Of a DNA stretch of 64,000 nt, positions 41,563-50,279 are shown one piece after another. The notes beneath the pieces are model-generated. The model saw only the letters and a list, made by a program, of their open reading frames with translations. It searched no databases and had not been told where the DNA came from. The DNA comes from Sphingomonas carotinifaciens (GTDB lineage: Bacteria > Pseudomonadota > Alphaproteobacteria > Sphingomonadales > Sphingomonadaceae), in NCBI RefSeq assembly GCF_009789535.1, contig NZ_WSUT01000001.1, positions 1 through 64,000 on the forward strand, in the 5' to 3' direction. The position numbers and the translations under genes are program-made. Positions within the stretch are counted from its first letter, which is position 1. The number at the start of each line of letters is the position of its first letter.

Positions 41563-43683
41563 TCAGCCGCCACCCTCCCTCGTCAGGACCAGCGCGTCGA
41601 GCGGTTGTGCACCCTGCCCTTGCGGCATCACCTTCAGGGGGTTGATATCGACCCCGGCCAGCCGGTCGGCATTGGCGGCGGCGAAGCGCGACAGCGCCGC
41701 CAGCGTGTCCGCCAGCGCCGCCACGTCCGCCGGCTCCGCACCGCGCACCCCGCGCAGCAGGGCGGCGGCGTTCGTCTCGGCGATCATGCGATGCGCCTCG
41801 CCTACGTCGAAGGGCACCGCGCGGAAGGTGACGTCCTTCAGCACCTCGACGAAGATGCCGCCCAGCCCGAACATTACCACCGGCCCCAGCGTGGCATCGA
41901 TGTGGATACCCGCGATCGTCTCCACCCCGCCCGCGATCATCGGGGCGACCAGCACGCCCTCGATCCGGGCGCCCGGCGCGGCCATCGCGGCGCGCGCGAG
42001 CAGCGTTTCGGTCGCCGCCGTCACCGCCGCCGCATCGGCGACGCCGACCATCACCCCGCCGACCTCGGTCTTGTGGGCGATGTCGGGCGAGCAGATCTTG
42101 ACCACCACCGGAAAACCGATCGTGCGTGCCGCTGCCGCCGCCTCCTCGGGATTGCGTGCGAGCCGCTCGTTGGGGAAGGCGATGCCCGCCGCGCCGAGCA
42201 CGGCCTTGGCGCCATGCTCGCTGAGCGGCCCGGTCGCGCGGAACGGCGCCGGCAGCGGCACCGCCGCCATCTTCGGCCGCGCGAAACTCTCGCGGAATCG
42301 TACCAGCGCGCCCAGCGCCCCGGTCAGCGCGACGCTGTCGTCGAAGACGAGGAAGCCGCGTTCTTCATAGGCGCGCACCGCCGCCGCGGGTGCGTTCATC
42401 GTCACCGCACGCAGCACGCCGCTGTTCGCCGCCGCCGCGTCCAGCGCCTCGGCCAGCCGCTCGGCATAGCTGGGCAGCGCCGGCGCGGTGCCCAGGATCG
42501 CGGCGAACATGTCATAGCCGCCGCGCTCGATCATCGTCCCGATATAGCGGCTCATCAATGGCAGATCGGTCATGGCCTGCGCGGTGGCGTCGACCGGATT
42601 GACCGGCGAGGCATAGGGGAGCAGCGCCTTCAGTTCCGCCTGCGCCTTATCGGGCATCGGCGCCACGTCCAGTGCGGCGGCATCCGCATCGTCCGCCATC
42701 TGGATGCCCAGCCCGCCGGACATGGTGAAGATGCCCAGCGTGTTGCCCGAAGGATAATGGCCCCGCGCGCAGGCATAGGCGACATCGATCTGCTCGGCGG
42801 TGCTGCGCGCGCGGTGCACGCCATATTGCCGGCATACCGCGTCGAACACCGCATCCGATCCGGCGAGTGCCGCGGTATGGCTGCCCACCGCGCGCGCGCC
42901 CACGTCGGAACGGCCGACCTTCATCATGACGATCGCGACGCCGCGTTCGCGTGCCCGCTCCAGCGCGGCGAAGAAGGTCTCCCGCCGCCGGATGCCCTCG
43001 GCATAGGCGATGACCACGCGCACGTCGTCGCGCTCCACCGTCCAGAGCAGCGCCTCCGCCAAATCGACGTCGCCCTCGTTGCCCGTGGTGATCCAGTGCC
43101 GGATGCCCAAACCGCGCGTGCGCGCGAGTTGCGCGACATGCGAGCCATAGGCGCCGCTCTGCGAGACGATCGCGACCGGGCCGGGGGTGAGGAACGCCTC
43201 GTCCAGCATGATCGAGAAGGTGCCGTAATAACCGGTCGCCGCATCCGCCGCGCCCAGGCAATTGGGGCCGAGCAGCCGCATGCCGCCGGCACGCGCGGCA
43301 TCGGCGATGCGCCGCTGCTCCGCGACGCCCGCCTCCCCCATCTCCGCAAAGCCCGCCGCAAAGACGATCGCCCCCTTCACTCCCGCGGCCGCACACGCCT
43401 CCACCGCCTCCAGCGTCGCCGCCGCAGGTACCGCCAGCAGCGCAAGATCGGGCGCTGCGGGCAGCGCCGCCACCGACGCGAAGGCCGGTACGCCCTGCAC
43501 CGTCACCCGCTTGGGATTGACCGGATAGATCGCCCCATCGAAGCCGCTGCGCCGCAGATAGGCCAGCGGTCGCCCGCCGATCCGCGCAGGGTCGTCCGAG
43601 GCCCCCACCAACGCGATCGAGCGCGGCGAGAAAATCGCGTCCAGGCCGCCATTCGCGCGCCCGCCATTCGCCGGTGCGTCCAT
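41563..43683 (-). CDS. ADP-forming acyl-CoA synthetase (acetate-CoA ligase family)
   Basis: A 706-residue NDP-forming acyl-CoA ligase with both halves fused. The N-terminal CoA-binding domain (IALVGASDDPARIGGRPLAYLRR), the succinyl-CoA-ligase-like domains with the phosphohistidine-region motifs VAIVSQSGAYGSH and WITTGNEGDVD, and a C-terminal ATP-grasp domain (LSEHGAKAVLGAAGI; PVVVKICSPDIAHKTEVGGV; GGIFVEVLKDV; VDINPLKV) are all visible. It activates or releases a short or unusual acid as CoA thioester. The ATG at 43683 has CGGAGGGGAAG upstream. Divergent from iclR, by which it is probably controlled. Confidence 0.9.
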   Translation of the reverse strand: MDAPANGGRANGGLDAIFSPRSIALVGASDDPARIGGRPLAYLRRSGFDGAIYPVNPKRVTVQGVPAFASVAALPAAPDLALLAVPAAATLEAVEACAAAGVKGAIVFAAGFAEMGEAGVAEQRRIADAARAGGMRLLGPNCLGAADAATGYYGTFSIMLDEAFLTPGPVAIVSQSGAYGSHVAQLARTRGLGIRHWITTGNEGDVDLAEALLWTVERDDVRVVIAYAEGIRRRETFFAALERARERGVAIVMMKVGRSDVGARAVGSHTAALAGSDAVFDAVCRQYGVHRARSTAEQIDVAYACARGHYPSGNTLGIFTMSGGLGIQMADDADAAALDVAPMPDKAQAELKALLPYASPVNPVDATAQAMTDLPLMSRYIGTMIERGGYDMFAAILGTAPALPSYAERLAEALDAAAANSGVLRAVTMNAPAAAVRAYEERGFLVFDDSVALTGALGALVRFRESFARPKMAAVPLPAPFRATGPLSEHGAKAVLGAAGIAFPNERLARNPEEAAAAARTIGFPVVVKICSPDIAHKTEVGGVMVGVADAAAVTAATETLLARAAMAAPGARIEGVLVAPMIAGGVETIAGIHIDATLGPVVMFGLGGIFVEVLKDVTFRAVPFDVGEAHRMIAETNAAALLRGVRGAEPADVAALADTLAALSRFAAANADRLAGVDINPLKVMPQGQGAQPLDALVLTREGGG

Positions 43684-43779
43684 CGTCTTCCCCTCCGTCA
43701 TGTCTCCCGTGACGCTCTCACAGGATGCGCGCCACGGCGCGATCGTGCCGACCCGGCCCGCACCTTTCATATCCGTGAT

Positions 43780-43822
43780 TTGGCATTCGCCACCGTGCGG
43801 CGGTATGATGCTGTCATAACAG
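43780..43822 (+). promoter_or_regulatory. Candidate iclR promoter with dyad at the start site
   Basis: TTGGCA (43780-43785), an 18-nt spacer and TATGAT (43804-43809) form a plausible sigma70 promoter. The dyad CTGT-CATA-ACAG (43811-43822) lies over the expected start site, where an autoregulating IclR protein could bind. The divergent acyl-CoA synthetase starts at 43683. Confidence 0.5.
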
Positions 43823-43844
43823 TGGGAAAGAGGAGCGGGGCGCA

Positions 43845-44642
43845 GTGCAGCGGCGAGTGGTGAAATCGGCGGCGCGCACGCTGGAGGTGCTGGAACTGTT
43901 CGCCGAGCGGCGCGAACCGATGCACCTCAACGAAATCTACATCGCGCTTGGCTACCCGCAGTCCAGCACCACTAACCTGTTGAAAAGCATGGTGATTGGT
44001 GGCTATCTCAACTATAATCGCAAAAGCCGCACCTATCTGCCCACCGACAAGGTCAGCCAGCTTGGCAACTGGATCGCGGGCTATGTCCGCTCGCACAACA
44101 ATTACCGCGACATGCTGCTCGAACTGCAGCGCCGCACCGACGAAACGGTCGGGCTACAGACGCAGAACGATCTCTACATCCAGTATCTCTACCTCCACGA
44201 GCCCGACCATGCGCACAAGAACGTGCCGGTGGCGGGCACCATGCGGCTGATGGTGAATTCGGCCGGCGGACGCGCGATGCTCAGCCGGATGCCGGATCGC
44301 ACGATCGACAAGATCTGCCGGTACACCAACCATTATGAACTGTGCTCGCCGCGGATCAACACCACCGACTTCATGCGCGAGATCGCCTGGATCCGGCAGA
44401 CCGGCTATGCCTATCTGCCCAACATGCCGACCCCGGACGTCTCGGCCATCTGCTTCCCGTTGACCGAGGATGTCAACGGCACTCCGATGGCGGTCGGGGT
44501 CGGCGGGCTGGCGGAGCGTATCTCACGCAACAAGAGCGACATCGTGTCGATCATGCGCGAGGTGATCGCGCGCTACCGCCCCGTGCCCAGCTTCACCTCG
44601 ACTCCGCCGGACGCGGAGGACGGGGCCGACGACGACAGGTGA
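43845..44642 (+). CDS. IclR-family transcriptional regulator
   Basis: A 265-residue regulator. The N-terminal winged helix (about 5-70) reads SAARTLEVLELFAERREPMHLNEIYIALGYPQSSTTNLLKSMVIGGYL. The C-terminal IclR effector domain (about 85-250) includes GTMRLMVNSAGGRAMLSRMPD, IRQTGYAYLPN and the conserved ISRNKSDIVSIMREVI ending. The GTG start at 43845 has AGGAG upstream. IclR proteins commonly govern aromatic or acid degradation, in line with the surrounding island. Its last 70 nt overlap the 3' end of the convergent ligase gene. Confidence 0.9.
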   Translation: MQRRVVKSAARTLEVLELFAERREPMHLNEIYIALGYPQSSTTNLLKSMVIGGYLNYNRKSRTYLPTDKVSQLGNWIAGYVRSHNNYRDMLLELQRRTDETVGLQTQNDLYIQYLYLHEPDHAHKNVPVAGTMRLMVNSAGGRAMLSRMPDRTIDKICRYTNHYELCSPRINTTDFMREIAWIRQTGYAYLPNMPTPDVSAICFPLTEDVNGTPMAVGVGGLAERISRNKSDIVSIMREVIARYRPVPSFTSTPPDAEDGADDDR

Positions 44643-46258
44643 TCGCGGTAGCGTTCGCGCAAGGCCGCCTTCACCACCTTGCCCGATGCGGTATGCGGCA
44701 GGTCGTCCACCACGACGATATCGTCGGGCAACCACCAGCGCGCGACATGTTGCAAGAGGTGCGCGCGCATGTCGCCGGCATCGAATGCGACGTCCGGGTG
44801 CAGCCGCACCAGCAGCAACGGACGCTCCTGCCAGCTGGGATGCGCCACGCCGACCACCGCCGCCTCCGCCACCGCCGGGTGGGCGGCCGCGGCATTCTCC
44901 AGCTCGATCGACGAGATCCATTCGCCGCCCGACTTGATGACGTCCTTTGATCGGTCGGTGATCTGAAGGAAGCCGCGTGCGTCGATACGCCCGACGTCGC
45001 CGGTGTCGAACCAGCCATCCGCGTCCACCGCATCGGCCGCGGCGCCGAAATAGCGGTCGATCACCCAATGGCCGCGCACCTTGAGCGCGCCCGTCGCGGC
45101 ATCGCCGACCGGCAGGCCGCGCCCGTCCTCGTCCTCGACGCGCAGCTCGACACCAAACACGCCGCGCCCCGCCTTGGCCCGCAGGTCCAGCGCCTCCTCG
45201 GGCGGCAGGTCCCGCTGGCATCCGAGCGGACGGCAGACCGCGGCGACCGGGCTGGTCTCGGTCATTCCCCATGCCTGCATCGTCTCCACGCCCAGCAGGT
45301 CGCGGAAGCGCTGAACCAGCGCGCGCGGGGTGGAGGCACCCCCGGTGAACACGCGGTCTAGGCGGAGCGCGGCGCGCGCCTCGGGATCGGCGTTCGCTGC
45401 GATATGGTCGAGCAGCATGAACCACACCGTCGGCACGCCGAGCGAGAAGGTCACCCGCTCGTCCCTGAGCAGCGCGAGCAGCGACGCACCGTCGAGCTGG
45501 TTGCCCGGCAGCACCAGCTTCGCGCCGCACATCGCCGCGCCGAACGGCACGCCCCAGGAATTGACGTGGAACATCGGCGGCAGCAGCAGCACGGTGTCGC
45601 AGGCCGACAGCGCCATCGAATCCGCTGCGCAGATGCCGAAGGCGTGGAGCAGGATCGAGCGATGGCTGTACAGGCACCCCTTGGGGTCGCCGGTCGTGCC
45701 AGAGGTGTAGCACAGGCTGGCCGCGTCGTTCTCGTCGAGCACCGGCCATTCGGCCAGCGGCGGTGCCAGTCCGAGCAGATCGGCATAGGAGAGATAACGC
45801 ACACCGCCGGGCTGGTCTGCGGGTATGTCGCCCAGCACCACCACCGTGTGGACCTCCGGCAGCAGCGGAAGGATCGGTGTGACGATCGGCAAGAGGTCCG
45901 GATCGACACACAGGATGCGTGCGCCGCCGTGCGCGGTGACGTAGCGGACCTGGTCGGCGTGCAGTCGCGGATTGACGGTGTGCAGCACCATCCCCCCCGC
46001 GCTGATCGCATAATAGAGTTCGAGATGTGCCGCCCGGTTCCACGCCAGCGTCGCCACGCGATCCCCGCGCTCCGCCCCCAGCATCGCCAGCCCCGCGGCG
46101 GCCGCGCGCGCATTGGCCGCGATGCCCGCCCAGTGGCTGCGGACCACCCCGCCGTCGGCGGCCCGCGACACGACCTCGGTCGCGCCATGCTGGCGCGCGG
46201 CGTGGTCGATCAGCGCGCCCGTGGTCAGCGGCCATTGCTGCATCCCGCCCTTCAACAT
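44573..46258 (-). CDS. AMP-forming fatty-acyl-CoA ligase
   Basis: A 561-residue ANL-superfamily ligase. Motifs in order: ATP-binding P-loop SLCYTSGTTGDPKGCLYSHRS (about 185), substrate-pocket region LLLPPMFHVNSWGVPFGAAMCG, VFTGGASTPRAL, AWGMTETSP, GWFDTGDVGRID, ITDRSKDVIKSGGEWISSIELE and the catalytic Lys in PHTASGKVVKAAL. This is the medium/long-chain acyl-CoA synthetase pattern (FadD3/AlkK-like). The ATG at 46258 has AGGAG 11 nt upstream and matches the family opening. The carboxy-terminal codons overlap iclR by 70 nt in antisense. Confidence 0.92.
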   Translation of the reverse strand: MLKGGMQQWPLTTGALIDHAARQHGATEVVSRAADGGVVRSHWAGIAANARAAAAGLAMLGAERGDRVATLAWNRAAHLELYYAISAGGMVLHTVNPRLHADQVRYVTAHGGARILCVDPDLLPIVTPILPLLPEVHTVVVLGDIPADQPGGVRYLSYADLLGLAPPLAEWPVLDENDAASLCYTSGTTGDPKGCLYSHRSILLHAFGICAADSMALSACDTVLLLPPMFHVNSWGVPFGAAMCGAKLVLPGNQLDGASLLALLRDERVTFSLGVPTVWFMLLDHIAANADPEARAALRLDRVFTGGASTPRALVQRFRDLLGVETMQAWGMTETSPVAAVCRPLGCQRDLPPEEALDLRAKAGRGVFGVELRVEDEDGRGLPVGDAATGALKVRGHWVIDRYFGAAADAVDADGWFDTGDVGRIDARGFLQITDRSKDVIKSGGEWISSIELENAAAAHPAVAEAAVVGVAHPSWQERPLLLVRLHPDVAFDAGDMRAHLLQHVARWWLPDDIVVVDDLPHTASGKVVKAALRERYRDHLSSSAPSSASGGVEVKLGTGR

Positions 46259-46441
46259 GGCGCATCCGCTCCTTCGTTCGTTTGTTGGCGCGATCGTGCA
46301 CCCACGCCGCCTGTGGCTGAACCACGGTTGCTGCCATGGGGGCGAGAATCGCTCCTGTGATTTGGCGCGCGACCCGCGCGTGAGGCGCCGTTCCCCGCTC
46401 CGTCCGCACCTATCCTCTGCGGACAAGCGGGAGGAACCTGG

Positions 46442-47311
46442 ATGAGCGAGCATATCCGCTTCGTCGGCGAGCAGCGCGCACGGCTCGGTGAAAGCCCGGT
46501 ATGGGACGGCGCCCACGGTCACCTGTGGTTCGTGGATTCGATCGGCGGGCGCGTCGCGGCGTGCGACGAACGCGGCATGACCCGCGCCGACTGGTCGTTC
46601 GAGGGCACGATCGGCAGCATCGGCCTTGCCGGCAACGGGCTGGTCGCCGCGATGGAGGATGGCTTCCACCGCATCGACATGAACGGCCGCGCGCGCCCGC
46701 TCGCTTATGTCGGCGGCGGGCCGACCCTGCGCTTCAACGACGGCAAGATGGACCGTGTCGGACGCTTCCTCGCCGGCCAGCTCGAACGCTCCCCCGGCCC
46801 CACCCCCACCGCCGCCCTATGGCGCCTCGACGCCAACGGCATCACGCGACTGGAGGGGGGGCTCCGGCTGGTCAATGCGATCTGCTTCTCGCCCGCCGGC
46901 GACATGCTGTATTTCGCCGACAGTCTGGAGGGCACGATCCGCATTCACGACTATGGTCTGGATGGCATGCCGGGCGTGCGGCGCGGCACGATCGATTGCC
47001 GGCCCTGGGGATCCGGTCCCGATGGCGCGACGGTGGACCGCGACGGCAATATCTGGGTGGCGCTGGTCTTGGCCCAGTGCATCGTCTGCGTCTCGCCCGA
47101 TGGCCGGCTGCTGCGGCGGGTCGAGCTGCCCATTCCCTACCCCGCCTGCCCGGCGTTCGGAGGCCCGGACCTAGCGACGCTGTTCGTCACCACCATTGCC
47201 GATTCCGGCCACCGCCTGCGCAGCGACCATCCCGACGCCGGCCGCCTGATCGCGATCGAGGGGCTGGGCGTGCGAGGCGTGGCGGAGGCGTGTTGGTCAT
47301 CACATGCGTGA
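46442..47311 (+). CDS. SMP-30/gluconolactonase-family hydrolase
   Basis: A 289-residue six-bladed propeller lactonase. Metal ligands are predicted at ESPVWDGAHGHLWFVD (Glu), the central LRFNDGKMDRVGRFLAGQ (Asn-Asp), AICFSPAGDMLYFADS and GPDGATVDRDGNIWVA (Asp). These are the four Ca/Zn-contact regions of SMP-30, DrpX and related lactonases. No signal peptide, so cytosolic. GGGAGGAACCTGG precedes the ATG. Divergent from the acyl-CoA ligase and first of a plus-strand run leading into the acyl-CoA dehydrogenases. In this context the natural substrate could be the lactone made by the monooxygenase rather than gluconolactone. Confidence 0.88.
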   Translation: MSEHIRFVGEQRARLGESPVWDGAHGHLWFVDSIGGRVAACDERGMTRADWSFEGTIGSIGLAGNGLVAAMEDGFHRIDMNGRARPLAYVGGGPTLRFNDGKMDRVGRFLAGQLERSPGPTPTAALWRLDANGITRLEGGLRLVNAICFSPAGDMLYFADSLEGTIRIHDYGLDGMPGVRRGTIDCRPWGSGPDGATVDRDGNIWVALVLAQCIVCVSPDGRLLRRVELPIPYPACPAFGGPDLATLFVTTIADSGHRLRSDHPDAGRLIAIEGLGVRGVAEACWSSHA

Positions 47312-47385
47312 ATAGCCCGGCCCCGTCGCGGGCAGCTTTGACGGGCACACCGCGCCGCGGCGATGCGGTCGGTCAGGAGAGTGAC

Positions 47386-48564
47386 ATGAACCTCAGCTTC
47401 GATGCCGCCGATCTCGCCTTCCGCGACGAGGTCCGCGAGTTTTTCCGTGATGGCATTCCTGAGAACTGGCGGCTGCGCGTGCAGGCCGGACTGCGGCTCG
47501 ATCCGGCCGAACTGATCGAATATCAACGGCGGCTGCACGCGCGCGGTTGGGCCGCCCCGACATGGCCAAAGGAATATGGCGGCACCGGCTGGACGCCGAC
47601 GCAGCAATATATCTTCTGGAGCGAGGCGAGCGAGGCCGGGGCACCGCCGCAATTCCACCAGGGGCTGGAATTGATCGGCCCGATCATCTTCACCTACGGC
47701 AATGCCGCGCAGAAGGAACGCTACCTGCCCGGCATCCTGACGTGCGACGACTGGTGGTGCCAGGGCTATTCGGAGCCGGGCGCGGGCAGCGACCTGGCCG
47801 CGCTGCGCACCCGCGCGGTGCGCGACGGCGACGATTATGTGGTGAACGGCCAGAAGATGTGGACCAGCTACGCGCACGTCGCCAGCCACGTCTTCCTGCT
47901 GGCACGTACCTCGCTCGAAGAAAAGCGGCAGCAGGGCATATCGCTGATCCTCGCGCCGATGGATACGCCCGGCTTCCGCGTCGCGAAGATCCCGACGATG
48001 GACGAGAAATATCATACCAACGAACTGTTTCTCGATGACGCACGCATCCCAACAGCCAATCTCGTCGGCGAGGAGGGCAAGGGCTGGGGTTACGGCAAGG
48101 TGCTGCTCGACCGCGAGCGGATGGTGACCGCGTCCACCGCGATCTTCCTCAAGCAGACCGTGTGGGCGGTGCGCGAGGCGGCGCGGGCGCGGCGCGTCGG
48201 CACGCGCGCGCTGATCGACACGCCCGATTTCGCGGCACAGCTGGCGCAGTTCGAAATCGAGGTGATCGCGCTCCAGACGATGGTCCTTCGCCTTATCACC
48301 GATGCCGCGGGGGGCGTGGATTCCGGGCCGCGCGGATCGATGGTGAAGCTGCGCTGGTCCAGTCTCTACCAGCGCGGGATGCTGCTGTGGCTGGAGGCGC
48401 TGGGACCGGAGATGGCGCATTTCTGCGCGGAGGATGACGCCACCCTGCCGCCCGACATGCCCGCCGTTATGCAGGGGATGCTCTATTCGCGCGTCACCTC
48501 GATCTATGGGGGGTCGAGCGAGATCCAGCACAATATCGTTGCGCGCCGCGCGCTTGGGCTTTGA
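47386..48564 (+). CDS. Acyl-CoA dehydrogenase, large-subunit type (PimC-like)
   Basis: A 392-residue flavoprotein. ACAD landmarks: RDEVREFFRDGIPENWR (N-terminal helices), WPKEYGGTGWTPTQQYIFWSEASEAG, the flavin-contact DDWWCQGYSEPGAGSDLAALRT, GQKMWTSYAHVASHVFLLAR, VGEEGKGWGYGKVLLDRERM and the end YGGSSEIQHNIVARRALGL. It closely resembles the large subunit of pimeloyl-CoA and steroid-side-chain-type heteromeric dehydrogenases. AGGAGAGTGAC precedes the ATG. The next gene encodes a partner ACAD 13 nt downstream, so an alpha2beta2 enzyme is likely. Confidence 0.92.
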   Translation: MNLSFDAADLAFRDEVREFFRDGIPENWRLRVQAGLRLDPAELIEYQRRLHARGWAAPTWPKEYGGTGWTPTQQYIFWSEASEAGAPPQFHQGLELIGPIIFTYGNAAQKERYLPGILTCDDWWCQGYSEPGAGSDLAALRTRAVRDGDDYVVNGQKMWTSYAHVASHVFLLARTSLEEKRQQGISLILAPMDTPGFRVAKIPTMDEKYHTNELFLDDARIPTANLVGEEGKGWGYGKVLLDRERMVTASTAIFLKQTVWAVREAARARRVGTRALIDTPDFAAQLAQFEIEVIALQTMVLRLITDAAGGVDSGPRGSMVKLRWSSLYQRGMLLWLEALGPEMAHFCAEDDATLPPDMPAVMQGMLYSRVTSIYGGSSEIQHNIVARRALGL

Positions 48565-48577
48565 AAGGGTCGCGTCC

Positions 48578-49690
48578 ATGGACTTCACCTATTCCGACGA
48601 GCAGCAGATGCTGCGCGACAGCGTCGACCGGTTCGGCGCGGAGCGCTGGAACCCGGCGAAGCGCGTGCGCTTGCTGGAGAGCGGAGACGCCGCGCAGCGC
48701 TGGCGCGAGATGGCCGAACTCGGCTGGCTGATGCTGCCGATCGCGGAAGCGGATGGCGGTCTGGGCGGCGGTGCGATCGAGGTGATGGCGGTGGCCGAGG
48801 GCTTTGGTCGTCACCTGATCGTCGATCCCTGGGTCACCTCCTGCGTGCTCGTGCCGGCGCTGCTCGCGGGTGGCGGCGACGCCGCAGGCGCGGTGCTGGC
48901 GGCGATCGCGGCGGGCGAGGCGAAAGCGGCCGCCGGGCTGATCGAGCCGCATATGGGCTATGACATCGCGGAGGTAGCCTTGCGCGCCGAACAGGGGCCG
49001 GACGGGTGGCGGCTCACCGGCGAGAAGCTGCATGTCGAGGATGGTGCGGATGCCGACTGGTTCGTCGTCTCCGCCCGCACCGCGGGCACGCCCGGCGAGC
49101 GCGACGGCATCGGCCTGTTCCTGCTGCCGCGCGATGCCGCGGGCCTGACGGTGGAACGGTTCCGCGCGGTGGATCATCACCGCCACGCCCGGCTGCGCCT
49201 GGACGGCGTGACCGGCGCGACGGCGGTCGGCCCGGTGGACCACGCACTGCCGGTGATCGAGGCGGCCGTGGACCGCGCCATCGCCGCGCATCTGGCCGAG
49301 GCGGTCGGATCGATGGAGGCCGCGACCGCCGCGACGCTCGACCATCTGCGCACCCGGCAACAGTTCGGGGTCGCGATCGGCACTTTCCAGGTGCTTCAGC
49401 ACCGCATGGTCGACATGACGATCGCGTGCGAGGAAGCGCGGGCGATGGCCGCCTATGCCACGCTCCATCTCGACGCCGCGCCGGCCGAGCGCATCCGCGC
49501 GGTCGCTGCCGGCAAGACGCGCGTCGGCGATTGCGGGCTGCATGTCGGGCAGGAGGCGATCCAGCTGCACGGCGGCGTCGGCTTCAGCGACGAACTGATC
49601 GTCAGCCACCACTTCAAGCGCCAGTTGATGCTCGATCAGGCGCATGGACCGCGTCATCATCACCGCAACCGCTTCGCGGCCGCTGCCTGA
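48578..49690 (+). CDS. Acyl-CoA dehydrogenase, small-subunit type (PimD-like)
   Basis: A 370-residue ACAD paralogue. It starts MDFTYSDEQQMLRDSVDRFGAERW and has ELGWLMLPIAEADGGLGGGAIEVMAVAEGFGRHLIVDPW, a reduced middle domain (LTGEKLHVEDGADADWFVVSART) and the helical end RQQFGVAIGTFQVLQHRMVDM, EAIQLHGGVGFSDELIVSHHFKR. The SEPGAGSD-type flavin motif of the partner is missing here, as in the non-FAD-contacting halves of heteromeric dehydrogenases. It begins 13 nt after the large subunit and ends 1 nt before the SnoaL-like gene. Confidence 0.9.
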   Translation: MDFTYSDEQQMLRDSVDRFGAERWNPAKRVRLLESGDAAQRWREMAELGWLMLPIAEADGGLGGGAIEVMAVAEGFGRHLIVDPWVTSCVLVPALLAGGGDAAGAVLAAIAAGEAKAAAGLIEPHMGYDIAEVALRAEQGPDGWRLTGEKLHVEDGADADWFVVSARTAGTPGERDGIGLFLLPRDAAGLTVERFRAVDHHRHARLRLDGVTGATAVGPVDHALPVIEAAVDRAIAAHLAEAVGSMEAATAATLDHLRTRQQFGVAIGTFQVLQHRMVDMTIACEEARAMAAYATLHLDAAPAERIRAVAAGKTRVGDCGLHVGQEAIQLHGGVGFSDELIVSHHFKRQLMLDQAHGPRHHHRNRFAAAA

Positions 49691-49691
49691 G

Positions 49692-50279
49692 ATGGACCTG
49701 ACCGAACTCGCCGCGCGGGAGGCGATCCGCGGCTGCCTGTACCGTTATTGCCGCGGCGTCGACCGCGCCGACGAGGCGGCGCTCCGCTCCGCCTACTGGC
49801 CCGACGCCACCGACCGGCACGGCCCCTATCAGGGCGATGCGGAGGGGTTCGTCGTCTGGGCGATGACCGCGCTACGGCAGGCCGAACGTTCGATCCACCG
49901 CATCACCAATGTGCTGATCGCGTTCGACGATGCCGATACGGCGCGGGTGGAAAGCTGCTTCGACGCCCGTCAGCGCCAGCCCGACCCTGCGGGGCGGATG
50001 CGACAATGGGATCTCGCCGGCCGCTATCTCGATCGCTTCGAACAGCGCGGCGGCGCGTGGCGCATTGCCGACCGGCTGGTGGTGTATGACTGGGTCGAGG
50101 AGATGCCGGTGCCCCATGGCGGGGAGGCGGAACGGTTCGGCGTGCGCCAGCCGATCGGCGCGCCCTTTCCGCACGATCCGCTCTACGCCTTCCTACGGCA
50201 TGAACGCGTGACCGATCCCGCCGTCGACCGCCAGCGACTGGCCGGTGACGAAGCCGGCGCGGTCGGACGCGAGCCATAG
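49692..50279 (+). CDS. SnoaL-like (NTF2-fold) protein
   Basis: A 195-residue NTF2/SnoaL-type alpha+beta-barrel protein. The pattern AAREAIRGCLYRYCRGVDRADEAALRSAYWPDATDRHG, RSIHRITNVLIAFDDADTARVESCF and RQWDLAGRYLDRFEQRGGAWRIADRLVVYDW is the SnoaL_4 family, which includes dehydratases and ketosteroid-isomerase-like enzymes with an Asp/His pair in the cone. It should act on a ring or unsaturated intermediate of the pathway. The ATG directly follows the dehydrogenase stop (TGAGATG), so translation is coupled. The last 87 nt overlap the convergent SDR gene. Confidence 0.82.
   Translation: MDLTELAAREAIRGCLYRYCRGVDRADEAALRSAYWPDATDRHGPYQGDAEGFVVWAMTALRQAERSIHRITNVLIAFDDADTARVESCFDARQRQPDPAGRMRQWDLAGRYLDRFEQRGGAWRIADRLVVYDWVEEMPVPHGGEAERFGVRQPIGAPFPHDPLYAFLRHERVTDPAVDRQRLAGDEAGAVGREP

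Noticed and set aside
46442..47311. Naming the SMP-30 protein a gluconolactonase of the gluconate module
   Set aside because: It lies 15 kb from the gluconate genes and inside the catabolic island; the family has broad lactonase activity, so the specific name is not justified.
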